DNA of 64,000 nt from an uncultured Collinsella sp. Its GTDB lineage: Bacteria; Actinomycetota; Coriobacteriia; Coriobacteriales; Coriobacteriaceae. The translations under genes and the position numbers were made by a program. Shown here piece by piece: positions 15,935-24,270 of the stretch. Below the pieces are notes generated by a model. That model did no database searches. It had not been told where the DNA came from and saw only the letters and a list, made by a program, of their open reading frames with translations. The stretch lies in NCBI GenBank assembly GCA_958370325.1, contig CATXJW010000004.1, forward strand, positions 1-64,000. The letters run 5' to 3'. Each line of letters starts with the position of its first letter. Positions within the stretch are counted from its first letter, which is position 1.

Positions 15935-17245
15935 ATGAGCCAGTTCATCAACAACCCCGAGCACACCTTTGGTTTCGATACCCTGCAGCTTCATGTTGGC
16001 CAGGAGAGCGCCGACCCCGCATCCGACTCCCGCGCCGTGCCTATCTACCAGACCACGAGCTATGTGTTCCGCAACTCCCAGCACGCCGCCGACCGCTTTG
16101 GTCTTGCCGACGCCGGTAACATCTACGGCCGTCTGACCAACTCCACCCAGGGCGTCTTTGAGGACCGTATCGCCGCGCTCGAGGGTGGCGTGGCCGGTCT
16201 TGCCGTCGCCTCCGGTGCCGCTGCCATCACCTATACCCTGCAGGCTCTTGCCCAGGCTGGTGACCACGTGGTGGCTCAGAAGACCATCTACGGTGGCTCC
16301 TACAACCTGCTGGAGCATACGCTCTCCCAGTTTGGCGTCGAGACCACGTTTGTCGATGCTCATAACCTGGAAGAGGTTGAGGGTGCCATCAGGGACAACA
16401 CCACGGTCATCTACCTCGAGACGCTCGGCAACCCCAATTCCGACATTCCCAACATCGACGCCATCTCCGAGATCGCCAAGAGGCATAGTTTGCCGGTCGT
16501 CGTCGACAACACTTTCGGTACCCCGTATCTGTTCCGTCCGCTGGAGCATGGCGCCAACATCGTTGTCCACTCCGCAACTAAGTTCATCGGCGGCCACGGA
16601 ACTTCGCTGGGCGGCGTGATCGTCGATGGCGGCAACTTCGACTGGAAGGCGAGCGGCAAGTATGCGCAGATCGCCGAGCCCAACCCCTCCTACCACGGTG
16701 TTTCGTTTGCCGAGACTGCCGGTCCCGCCGCCTTCGCAACCTATGTCCGCGCCATCCTGCTGCGCGACGAGGGTGCCTGCATCAGCCCGTTCAACGCCTG
16801 GGTCCTGCTCCAGGGCACCGAGACCCTGTCGCTGCGCGTCGACCGCCATGTCGAGAACACCAAGAAGGTCGTTGAGTTCCTGGCTGGTGACAGCCATGTC
16901 GCCAAGGTGAACCACCCGAGCCTGCCTGAGCACCCCGATCACGAGCTCTATCAGAAGTACTTCCCCCGTGGCGGCGCTTCGATCTTCACCTTTGAGATTA
17001 AGGGTGGCCAGGAGGCAGCTTGGAAGTTCATCGATCATCTGCAGGTGTTCTCGCTGCTCGCCAACGTGGCCGACGTCAAGTCGCTCGTCGTGCACCCGGC
17101 TACCACCACGCACTCCCAGCTCTCTGCCGAGGAGCTCGCCGAGCAGAACATCACGCCCTCCACGATCCGTCTTTCCATCGGTACCGAGAACGCCGAGGAC
17201 ATCATTTGGGATCTGAAGCGGGCCTTCGCCGCGCTGGACGAGTAA
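15935..17245 (+). CDS. metY: O-acetylhomoserine sulfhydrylase (homocysteine synthase)
   Basis: This PLP enzyme of the Cys/Met metabolism family makes homocysteine from O-acetylhomoserine and sulfide. The 436-residue length and the DTLQLHVGQESADPASDSRAVPIYQTTSYVF start are typical of MetY. The PLP lysine lies in VVHSATKFIGGHG, and conserved VVDNTFGTPYLFRPLEHGA precedes it. AAGGAG precedes ATG 15935. It is divergent from a LysR regulator, has a long leader with a small Cys-containing frame, and ends in a strong terminator. Cystathionine gamma-synthase is a less likely reading because of the length and the substrate-loop sequence. Confidence 0.93.
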   Translation: MSQFINNPEHTFGFDTLQLHVGQESADPASDSRAVPIYQTTSYVFRNSQHAADRFGLADAGNIYGRLTNSTQGVFEDRIAALEGGVAGLAVASGAAAITYTLQALAQAGDHVVAQKTIYGGSYNLLEHTLSQFGVETTFVDAHNLEEVEGAIRDNTTVIYLETLGNPNSDIPNIDAISEIAKRHSLPVVVDNTFGTPYLFRPLEHGANIVVHSATKFIGGHGTSLGGVIVDGGNFDWKASGKYAQIAEPNPSYHGVSFAETAGPAAFATYVRAILLRDEGACISPFNAWVLLQGTETLSLRVDRHVENTKKVVEFLAGDSHVAKVNHPSLPEHPDHELYQKYFPRGGASIFTFEIKGGQEAAWKFIDHLQVFSLLANVADVKSLVVHPATTTHSQLSAEELAEQNITPSTIRLSIGTENAEDIIWDLKRAFAALDE

Positions 17246-17305
17246 GGCGACTTGTGCAAGGACCCCTTGCGACTCGATAGGTATAACTGCATAAAATGCC
17301 TGCTC

Positions 17306-17346
17306 AAGGCGCCTGTGCAAGCAATGGTTGCGCAGGCGCCTTTTTT
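17306..17346 (+). terminator. Rho-independent terminator of metY
   Basis: A 15-bp stem (17306-17320 with 17328-17342; GGCGCC core, one wobble) with a 7-base loop is followed by TTTTTT. The remaining 17347-17557 contains the leader of the next gene; no further element is clear there. Confidence 0.92.
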
Positions 17347-17557
17347 GCATAGGAAGGGCGCTATTACAGGGTTTTTGGCATGCTTTATGCATTCGAGTTG
17401 TGGAAAACTCCTGTTGAGAGGATGTGAGTTTTACGCAATTGACGTGCGCCTTTTGAGTAAAACCGCAGGTCGCGATTTGCTCGAGGTACTATGCAGCGCG
17501 ATCGAATCACACGCAGCTCAAACGCAGCAAAAACGCACTACGGAGGTTTCCAGCTAC

Positions 17558-18334
17558 ATGAGGATCGATTCACGAAAACCGAAAGCCGCTGCCCTTTCCG
17601 CCGCTCTGACCGTGGCACTTTTGGCGGGCGCCGGTGCAACTGATGCCCACGCCGCAACACTGTCCGATACGGTTGGATCTACGCCGTCCGAGACGACGCT
17701 GGTACAGCCCGTTGATTATCGCGGCGATGGTTATGGCTCTATGCAGGAGTGGAACGCCTCGATGGAGGCCAAGCGCGATTCCCTTGAAATGCGCGCTCAG
17801 ATTATCCTAAACATGTATGGTGACTATGCCACCGATGACGAGCGCGCTGTGCTGCAGGGTTGTATCGATGGTGCGGGCAGCCTTTTGACGATGGGGGAGG
17901 TCGACGCGAAGTCGACCGAGCTCGATGAGCTGCGCACTGCGCTTGAGAATGCCAAGCGCGAAGCGCTCGAGGCCGCTGCCGCCGAGGCAGAGGCTGCCGA
18001 GGCCGCCCAGGCTTCGTACTACAACGCCGGCTACACTCCGTCCTACGCGTCTGCCGCGTCCTACGCGAACGGATCGGGCCTGACGCGCTCTGCGGGTGTC
18101 AATAACTACAACGGGCGCCGCGAGACCTATTACAGCAGCAATGTGCTTTATCACTATCGCACGGGCGAATGGACTCAGGATTCTGAGGGCTTCTGGCGCG
18201 ATTCCGACGGCTATTACGTTGTTGCCGCGGGCGATATGGCCCAGGGCTCGACCTTTACGGGCTCCAAGGGTGATTGCAAGGTCTATGACTCCGGCTGCGC
18301 CGCCGGAACCACCGACTACTACACCGGTTGGTAA
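17558..18334 (+). CDS. Secreted protein with coiled-coil and Tyr/Ser-rich C-terminus
   Basis: The 258-residue protein begins with a clear signal peptide (basic start, hydrophobic AALSAALTVALLAGAGA, cleavage near AHA-AT). A helical, Ala/Glu-rich segment lies at about residues 105-150, followed by a Tyr/Ser/Asn-rich region. The last 50 residues (YYVVAAGDMAQGS..CKVYDSGCAAGTTDYYTGW) faintly resemble the double-psi beta-barrel ends of cell-wall enzymes with a VYD-G motif; this is a guess. ATG 17558 follows CGGAGGT. It is probably an envelope or extracellular protein of unknown function. Confidence 0.8.
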   Translation: MRIDSRKPKAAALSAALTVALLAGAGATDAHAATLSDTVGSTPSETTLVQPVDYRGDGYGSMQEWNASMEAKRDSLEMRAQIILNMYGDYATDDERAVLQGCIDGAGSLLTMGEVDAKSTELDELRTALENAKREALEAAAAEAEAAEAAQASYYNAGYTPSYASAASYANGSGLTRSAGVNNYNGRRETYYSSNVLYHYRTGEWTQDSEGFWRDSDGYYVVAAGDMAQGSTFTGSKGDCKVYDSGCAAGTTDYYTGW

Positions 18335-18525
18335 TCTGCCATCAGAGCAAAATAGGCACATGATGGGCGGGCGTCTTCACCGAGCTTTCGGGCAACGTAA
18401 AGGCGCTCGTTTTATATTTGTATTTGGGTTAACAGAGCCCTTACCGTGGCACTACGTTGGGCATATGGGCGCGGGGCACACTAAGTCATGAGAAACAAAG
18501 TCTTTCCCGTGGAGGAAGTGGTCTC

Positions 18526-18732
18526 ATGAACGCTCGAGATATCGCTATCGCCGCCGTCGCATTGGTACTTGGCTGTCTTGGCCCTACGGCTGCGCTTGTC
18601 GCAGGCATGCAGGGCTCATGCGGGGCTGCTCCTATTGTGGTCGGCGCGCTCATCGCAGCAGCACTGCTGGGAAGTGCGGGCGTGACCCTTTGCCGCGATG
18701 ACGAGGACGAGATGCCGCAGGTGCGGCGCTAG
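18526..18732 (+). CDS. Small membrane protein, two predicted helices
   Basis: A 68-residue protein with two hydrophobic stretches (IAIAAVALVLGCLGPTAALVAGM and PIVVGALIAAALLGSAGVTL) and an acidic/basic tail (CRDDEDEMPQVRR). GTGGAGGAAG precedes ATG 18526. No family is recognised. A strong terminator follows 39 bases after the stop. Confidence 0.65.
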   Translation: MNARDIAIAAVALVLGCLGPTAALVAGMQGSCGAAPIVVGALIAAALLGSAGVTLCRDDEDEMPQVRR

Positions 18733-18771
18733 CCGTTGTGAAGCTGGTTTTGCCCATAGATGAAGAAGGAA

Positions 18772-18808
18772 GCCGCCGCAAGGGGAGCGCCCCTTGCGGC
18801 GGCTTTGC
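18772..18808 (+). terminator. Terminator between the small membrane protein and panE
   Basis: A perfect 14-bp stem (GCCGCCGCAAGGGG, 18772-18785 with 18790-18803) with a 4-base loop is followed by TTTGCT. It can serve both converging genes. Confidence 0.8.
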
Positions 18809-18840
18809 TATTGAGGCTGTAGGCTGTAGCACGCCGGGCG

Positions 18841-19755
18841 CTACCAGCTGGCCTCGATTTCGCGGATGCGCGAATAGAGCCATTCGTTTTGCGACACCTG
18901 GATGCCGTGCTTGGCCGCGAGGCGGCAGATGGTACCCGCAAATTCCTCGACCTCGGTTCTGCGTTGAGCGACGCGGTCCTGCGCCATCGAGGGCATGCCG
19001 GCGGGGTCGAGCCCCTCGATGAGATGCACCATCTGCGTTAGGTCTGCTTCGGTGAGCTCGATACCCTCGGCGTTGGCGACCGCAAGCGTCTCGCGCATGG
19101 CGGAGACAAAGCAACGACGCTGCTCGGAGCCCTGTTCCGTGGCGCTTCCGTACGTGCCGCCGTAGGCCATGCAGGTCTGGTTGATGCCGTCGTTGAGCAT
19201 AAGCTTGGCCCACATGCGGTGCGCGATGTCTGCCTCGACGGTGTGGGCGATGCCGCAGCGCGTGTAGAGCTCGTCGATGGCGGCGACGGTCACGGGGTCG
19301 GTGCCGGCGGCCGCACCAAAGCGGATCTCGCCCGCATTGGTAAAGGTGAGCGCGCCGTTGAGAAACACAGCGTCCATGCCTTGGCAGATTCCGAGGACGG
19401 TGTGCTCCCAGCCAAAGCGCTCGGCAATCTTCTGCTCGCTGGTGATGCCGTTGCACAGCGAGGCGATGAGCGTATTGGGGCCCACGATGTGTTCCATAGT
19501 CTTGAGCGCCTGGTCGAGTCCGGTTGTCTTGACCGTGAGGATGACCAGATCGGCGGGTGTCGCCTCGCTGGCGCGGACGGACTTGAGTACGCAGGGCTTG
19601 CCGTTGACGGTGAGCGCATCGTTCGCATGGCGCTCAAAGCGAGCGTCGTCCATGACGTATTCGACGGCATCGTTGCCGAGTGCCTGGGCGATCATGCTGC
19701 CGTAGAGTAGCCCGACGCCACCCTTGCCGATAAAGGCGACCTTGTTGATCTGCAT
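18841..19755 (-). CDS. panE: 2-dehydropantoate 2-reductase (ketopantoate reductase)
   Basis: PanE reduces ketopantoate to pantoate with NADPH in coenzyme A synthesis. The 304-residue protein has the nucleotide-binding start NKVAFIGKGGVGLLYGSM, the conserved VILTVKTTGLDQAL and SLCNGI segments, and a C-terminal helical domain with the KLMLNDGIN lysine. The second ATG (19755) is preferred because GGGGAG lies nine bases before it; it directly abuts an earlier ATG at 19764. No other pantothenate gene is nearby, so a related 2-hydroxyacid reductase role cannot be excluded. Confidence 0.88.
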   Translation of the reverse strand: MQINKVAFIGKGGVGLLYGSMIAQALGNDAVEYVMDDARFERHANDALTVNGKPCVLKSVRASEATPADLVILTVKTTGLDQALKTMEHIVGPNTLIASLCNGITSEQKIAERFGWEHTVLGICQGMDAVFLNGALTFTNAGEIRFGAAAGTDPVTVAAIDELYTRCGIAHTVEADIAHRMWAKLMLNDGINQTCMAYGGTYGSATEQGSEQRRCFVSAMRETLAVANAEGIELTEADLTQMVHLIEGLDPAGMPSMAQDRVAQRRTEVEEFAGTICRLAAKHGIQVSQNEWLYSRIREIEASW

Positions 19756-19777
19756 ATGAATCATCTCCCCATATAAA

Positions 19778-19800
19778 AGGCGCCCGCGTAAGGGGCGCCT
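19778..19800 (-). terminator. Terminator of the cyclase-family gene
   Basis: On the minus strand AGGCGCC (19800-19794) pairs with GGCGCCT (19784-19778) and is followed by TTTAT. It lies between the cyclase-family gene and panE, so the two are probably separate transcripts. Confidence 0.75.
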
Positions 19801-19876
19801 GATGGATTGTATGCTGCTAGGGTGATTGATGGATGCGCGGAGCGGCTGTTATGAAAAAGAAACGTTTGCCTGGACG

Positions 19877-20647
19877 CTACGCTGCAGGGCAGACCGCAAA
19901 GACGCGCGCGGGATATCCAACGCCATCGCGCACCTTGGGGAAGGTGCAGAAGATGACGGCGCCCGTGGCGGGAAGCTCGTCTAGATGGTCCATGACCTCG
20001 ATCTGATAGCGGTCGACCGAGAGGATGTACTGTTCGCCGGGGTAGGGGTAGGCGTCCTCACGCGTGGTCACGCTCGCCGGATCGGTGTCAGCCGGTTCGT
20101 GGCCGATGGCGCCGATGTTGCGCTCTTCAACGAGCCACTTGATGGCGTCGAGGTCCCAGCCGGGGTAGTGGGGCTGGCCGTCCTCGTCCTTGTTTTCGAG
20201 GTCGGCGAGCTTGGACCAGTCGGAGCGGAAGGCGACGAAAGCGTCCTCGGGAATGCGACCGTGCTCATCCTCCCAGGCTTTGAGGTCCTCGACGGTCAGG
20301 ACGTAGTCGGGATTCGCGGCGCACTCCTCGTGCTTGTCGATCACGCAGAGCGGATGCATAAATTCGATGGGTTCAATCTCTCCAAGGGAACGACCCTCGA
20401 CATGGAAGTGGCGCGGCGCGTCGACGTGGGTGCCGTACTGCGAGGCGACCGAATACTGGAAGCAACGCATGGGCGCGAGCATGTCCTTGGGCGTGTCGGG
20501 CAGGTAGTCGAAGAGTTTGGTGGACTCAAAGGGCTTAAAGCCAAACCAGTGCGGAGTGTCGCACGAGAGCGTGTGGGTGAGGTCTACCCAGCGATAATCG
20601 GTGCTTTTGAGCTGGGATGCGAGATTCCAAAGGTCGAGCGTGGGCAT
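19877..20647 (-). CDS. Cyclase family protein (kynurenine formamidase-like hydrolase)
   Basis: The 256-residue protein belongs to the metal-dependent cyclase/formamidase family. YGTHVDAPRHF is the HxxxDxPxH metal motif near residue 73, preceded by VDLTHTLSCDTPHW and followed by GHEPADTDPAS. Members hydrolyse N-formylkynurenine, isatin or related amides. Nothing nearby indicates tryptophan breakdown, so the substrate is open. The start at 20647 follows AAAGGAG. Confidence 0.85.
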   Translation of the reverse strand: MPTLDLWNLASQLKSTDYRWVDLTHTLSCDTPHWFGFKPFESTKLFDYLPDTPKDMLAPMRCFQYSVASQYGTHVDAPRHFHVEGRSLGEIEPIEFMHPLCVIDKHEECAANPDYVLTVEDLKAWEDEHGRIPEDAFVAFRSDWSKLADLENKDEDGQPHYPGWDLDAIKWLVEERNIGAIGHEPADTDPASVTTREDAYPYPGEQYILSVDRYQIEVMDHLDELPATGAVIFCTFPKVRDGVGYPARVFAVCPAA

Positions 20648-20810
20648 GGGTGGCTCCTTTCATCGGGCTTTTTGCTGATGTTAAAGCGGTGCCGTGACAG
20701 CTCGATTTCTGCTGCGTTACGATACGTTCTCGATTGCGATTCCACGATGTTTCGGCCGCGTGACCATTGTGTTTCGCCTTGCCGGGGCGCTGATGGCGAA
20801 AGGAGGGGCC

Positions 20811-22001
20811 GTGCAATACCGCGTTGACCCCAAAAGTGGTAACCGAATATCCGCTCTGGGTCTGGGCTGCATGAGATTTCCCGGTGCGCCGGGACACCCC
20901 GATGCGAAGACAGCCGATGCCATCATTTCCCGTGCGGTGGAGCAGGGGATTAATTATCTGGATACCGCGTATCTCTATCCCGGTAACGAGGTGTGCGTGG
21001 GCGCCTCACTTGAGCGCTTGGGGCTACGCGACCGGGTGTTGCTGGCGACCAAACTGCCGCATGCTTCGTGCAAGTGCGCGGAGGATTTCGACTGGTTTTT
21101 CGACGAACAACTGCGCCGCCTGCGAACCGATCATATCGACTATTACCTCATGCACAACATCACCTCGCCCGCCCAGTGGGAGCGCGTGGTGGCGTTGGGT
21201 ATCGATGACTGGATTGCGCGTCAAAAGGCGGCGGGGCGCATTCGCCAGATTGGTTTTTCGTACCACGGCAGCGCCGCGGACTTCCTCACGATGCTTGACG
21301 CGTATGACTGGGATTTTTGCCAGATCCAGTACAACTACGCTGGAGAGCGCTACCAAGCGGGAACGGCGGGACTCATGGCGGCTGCGGAGCGCGGGCTCGC
21401 GGTGTTTGTGATGGAGCCGCTGCTGGGCGGGCGTTTAGCGAGCAAGCTGTCGCCGCGGGCCCGGGCTGTGCTCGATGACGTACTCGATCCATACCTGAAG
21501 ACGCCGGCTGCTTGGGGACTTTCGTGGGTGTGGAACCATCCTCAGGTCACGATGCTGCTTTCGGGCATGACCGATACCGCACAGGTGGACGAGAACGCGG
21601 CATTGGCGGATCGCGCACTGCCGAATTCGATGACGAGAGAGCAGCTCGATACCATCGCACGTGTGCTGGGAGAGTTTGAGAAATCGAATCGCGTGCCCTG
21701 TACGGGGTGCGGCTACTGCATGCCATGCCCCAAGGGCATCAATATTCCCGGCTGCTTTGCCGCCTACAACGCAAGCTATGCGCATAGTTGGTTTACGGGG
21801 CTGTCTCAATACTTTACGGCGAGCGCGGTGCGGACGAACGAGCCCAAGCTGGCGAGCAATTGCGTCAAGTGCGGCAAATGCGCACGTCACTGCCCGCAGC
21901 ACATCGATATCCCCGGGCGCTTGGACGACGTACGCCGCCGTTTTCAGCCTGGCCCCGTGACGGCGGTGCTCAAGGCCTTCGGCAAAACGCGCTCCTCATG
22001 A
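20811..22001 (+). CDS. Aldo/keto reductase with C-terminal 4Fe-4S ferredoxin domain
   Basis: The 396-residue protein has an aldo/keto reductase barrel (LGLGCMRFPG start, LDTAYLYPGNE, LATKLPHA and YYLMHN supplying the Asp-Tyr-Lys-His tetrad). A C-terminal module has two cysteine groups, CTGCGYCMPCPKGINIPGC and CVKCGKCARHCPQHIDIPG, each able to hold an Fe-S cluster. This architecture is common in anaerobes, where electrons may come from ferredoxin. GTG 20811 is chosen because AAAGGAGGGG stands directly before it; the frame remains open to 20694 without a comparable site. The physiological substrate is unknown. Confidence 0.92.
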   Translation: MQYRVDPKSGNRISALGLGCMRFPGAPGHPDAKTADAIISRAVEQGINYLDTAYLYPGNEVCVGASLERLGLRDRVLLATKLPHASCKCAEDFDWFFDEQLRRLRTDHIDYYLMHNITSPAQWERVVALGIDDWIARQKAAGRIRQIGFSYHGSAADFLTMLDAYDWDFCQIQYNYAGERYQAGTAGLMAAAERGLAVFVMEPLLGGRLASKLSPRARAVLDDVLDPYLKTPAAWGLSWVWNHPQVTMLLSGMTDTAQVDENAALADRALPNSMTREQLDTIARVLGEFEKSNRVPCTGCGYCMPCPKGINIPGCFAAYNASYAHSWFTGLSQYFTASAVRTNEPKLASNCVKCGKCARHCPQHIDIPGRLDDVRRRFQPGPVTAVLKAFGKTRSS

Positions 22002-22086
22002 CCCTTTTATAACTTGCGGTGGAATAGTTCCTGTTTGCGGCAGAATGGGGCTTAAACAGGAATTATTCCACCGCAACTGAAGGGGG
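22002..22086. repeat. Palindromic intergenic element, copy 1
   Basis: Arms 22014-22036 and 22054-22076 pair over 23 positions with one G:U, enclosing a 17-base loop; outside them CCCTT pairs with AAGGGG. A second element with the same frame but a different inner stem lies at 23161-23248. It begins immediately after the reductase stop codon and ends just before the next start. Confidence 0.8.
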
Positions 22087-22091
22087 CTGTC

Positions 22092-23112
22092 GTGGGCCAT
22101 CGGGATTCATGTGATGATTTGCGCGAGGTTCGTTGGGGCGTTTTGGGCGCTGGGCACATTTCGCATCGATTTGCATCGTCGCTCAAGGAGGTGGACGGGG
22201 CACGGCTTGTGGCTGCCGCCGGTCGCACCCCTTCGCATGTTGAGGAGTTTTGCAGGGCGTTTTCGATTGATGCCGCGCACAGTTATGCCACGGCTGACGA
22301 TAGCGGCGATGCGGCTTATGACGCGCTGATTGCCGACCCCGATGTCGACGCAATCTACTTGGCTCTTCCGCATGGCATGCATACGCGTTGGGCCTGTCGC
22401 GCGCTGCGCGTCGGAAAGGCCGTGCTGTGCGAAAAGCCGGCCGTTTTGAGTGAGGAAGAGGCTCTCTCGATTGCCTCCGCCTCTCGCGAGTACGGCGTGC
22501 TGTTTATGGAGGCGATGAAAAAATCGGTTTTGTCCGATGCGTACTCGCGTGAAGGGTTTGCTTGCGTCGGGCGAGCTCGGCTGTATCGTCTCGATCGAAA
22601 GCGTGCAAAAACTCGATTATGGTGAGTCCCCTTCGAGTTATCTGCTCGATCCGTTGCAGGGTGGCTGTCTATATGACATGGGCTGCTATGCGGTCGGGTG
22701 GTTTGAGGATCTGCTTGCGGGTGCGTGCGATGTTTCGTCTCGTGAAGTTCGCTGGCGTGACGTATTAGGCGGCCGCGTGGATTGGGCCGATGAGATCCAT
22801 ATGAGTGTCGGCGGTATACCCATTCATATGGTGTGCGACGGCAAAGCAGCATATGAAAGCCGCTTAACGATTGCCTGCGAACGGGGTTCGGTGGAAATCG
22901 AGCGCCTCCATCGCCCCGAGCTCGCCCATGTGAAGTACTCCGACGGACGAATGCTCGAAATTAATGCCCCGTTTGAGGTCGATGATTTTTACGGCGAAGC
23001 TTCGCATGCGACGCAGCTCGTCCAGACGGGAGAGCTTGAAAGCCCCGTTATGCCTCTTGCCGCCACACAGCGCTGCGCGCAGATCATCGATGCGATTCGC
23101 TTGACGCTCTAG
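22092..23112 (+). pseudogene. Gfo/Idh/MocA oxidoreductase, frameshifted at an A6 run
   Basis: Two overlapping frames together make one complete Gfo/Idh/MocA oxidoreductase. The first (GTG 22092 to 22625) has the Rossmann start VRWGVLGAGHISHRF and the VLCEKPAVLSEEE motif; the second (from about 22520 to 23112) has the C-terminal domain. The break is at six A (22518-22523) after GGAGGCGATG. Removing one A gives the family-like EAMKNRFCPMRTRVKGLL and an intact protein of about 339 residues. It may be a recent inactivation, a sequencing error, or a slippage-controlled gene. The two parts are otherwise free of damage. Copies of a palindromic element flank the gene on both sides. Confidence 0.8.
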
Positions 23113-23160
23113 GCTGCGGTGCTGGTGCTCAAGAAGGCTCGGCGGACCGTGCCCCCGATG

Positions 23161-23248
23161 CCCCTTTTATATCTTGCGGTGGAATACGGTCTGTTTGCGC
23201 CAAAATAAGGCACCAATAAACCGTATTTCACCGCAACTGATGAGGGGG
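23161..23248. repeat. Palindromic intergenic element, copy 2
   Basis: TTGCGGTGGAATACGGT (from 23174) pairs with the arm ending at 23236, with CCCC (23161-23164) and GGGG outside. Outer bases match copy 1 closely while inner bases differ but still pair, as in a conserved structure. It ends just before the endonuclease IV start and covers its ribosome site. Confidence 0.75.
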
Positions 23249-23256
23249 AGTTGGAG

Positions 23257-24123
23257 ATGCTAACGATCGGGTGTCATCTTTCGACGACGAAGGGCTATCG
23301 GGCAATGGGAGAGACGGCGTTGTCCATTGGCGCCAATACCTTTGCGTTCTTTACGCGCAACCCGCGCGGTGGCAAGGCAAAAGACCTTGACATGGATGAC
23401 GTGGCGGCCCTGCGCGAGCTTATGGCGCAAAACGACTTTGGACCGCTGGTGGCGCATGCCCCGTATACCTATAACCCCTGCTCCGCTAAGGAGCGGGCGC
23501 GCGAGTTTGCCTTGGAGGCTATGGCGGAAGATCTGCAGCGTCTGGAAGCGCTGCCCGGCAACTACTACAACTTCCATCCCGGTGCGCATGTGGGACAGGG
23601 GGCAGACGCCGGCATTCAGATGATTGTCGACACGCTGTGCCAGGTGATGTTTGAGGGACAGCAGACGACGGTGTTGCTCGAGACCATGGCGGGCAAGGGC
23701 ACCGAGGTGGGCCGTAGCTTTGAAGAGCTGGCGTGCATTATCGAGGGCGTTGCCGCCAAGTGCCCAGAGCTGTCCGATAAGCTGGGCGTTTGTTTGGACA
23801 CCTGCCATGTGAGCGATGCCGGCTACGACATCATCCATGATCTGGACGGCGTACTCGACGAGTTCGACCGCGTGGTGGGTATCGATCGCCTGCATGCCGT
23901 ACACATCAACGATTCGAAGAACCCTTGTGGCGCCCATAAAGATCGCCACGAGTGCATCGGCAAGGGATACCTTGGCAGTGAGGAATTTGGCGGCGGTATG
24001 CAGGTTATGCAGAATATTGTATCGAATGGCCGTTTGCGCGCATTGCCGTTCATTTTGGAGACACCGAACGAACTTGCAGGTTATGCAGCTGAAATCAAAC
24101 TATTAAGGTCATTGCAGCAGTAA
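23257..24123 (+). CDS. nfo: Deoxyribonuclease IV (AP endonuclease)
   Basis: Endonuclease IV cuts 5' of abasic sites in base-excision repair, using three zinc ions. The 288-residue TIM-barrel protein shows the family ligand motifs in order: AHAPYTYNPCS, NFHPGAHVG, ETMAGKGTEVG, VCLDTCHVSDAGYD, HINDSKNPCGAHKDRH and a final FILETPNE. ATG 23257 is preferred with GGGGGAG nine bases upstream; TTG 23251 is the alternative and lies too close to that site. No operon partner is evident. Confidence 0.95.
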   Translation: MLTIGCHLSTTKGYRAMGETALSIGANTFAFFTRNPRGGKAKDLDMDDVAALRELMAQNDFGPLVAHAPYTYNPCSAKERAREFALEAMAEDLQRLEALPGNYYNFHPGAHVGQGADAGIQMIVDTLCQVMFEGQQTTVLLETMAGKGTEVGRSFEELACIIEGVAAKCPELSDKLGVCLDTCHVSDAGYDIIHDLDGVLDEFDRVVGIDRLHAVHINDSKNPCGAHKDRHECIGKGYLGSEEFGGGMQVMQNIVSNGRLRALPFILETPNELAGYAAEIKLLRSLQQ

Positions 24124-24184
24124 TAACTGTCACAAAGCTGATTGCTTCATTCACGTTATGGGTTTGTTTCAATCAGTTTTCTAA

Positions 24185-24213
24185 TTGCAGATTCTTCCAA
24201 GCGGGTGCATAAT
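24185..24213 (+). promoter_or_regulatory. Promoter of the amino-acid ABC transporter operon
   Basis: TTGCAG (24185-24190) and CATAAT (24208-24213) are 17 bp apart, 57 bp before the start codon of the binding protein. Confidence 0.55.
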
Positions 24214-24270
24214 AACCCTCAGTTTTTGCAGACCTCTGAATCACGTGGGGTCATTGGAAGGAGACTGATT

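Noticed and set aside
15911..17392. A 493-codon minus-strand frame opposite metY
   Set aside because: Same codon-bias effect; metY on the plus strand is unmistakable.
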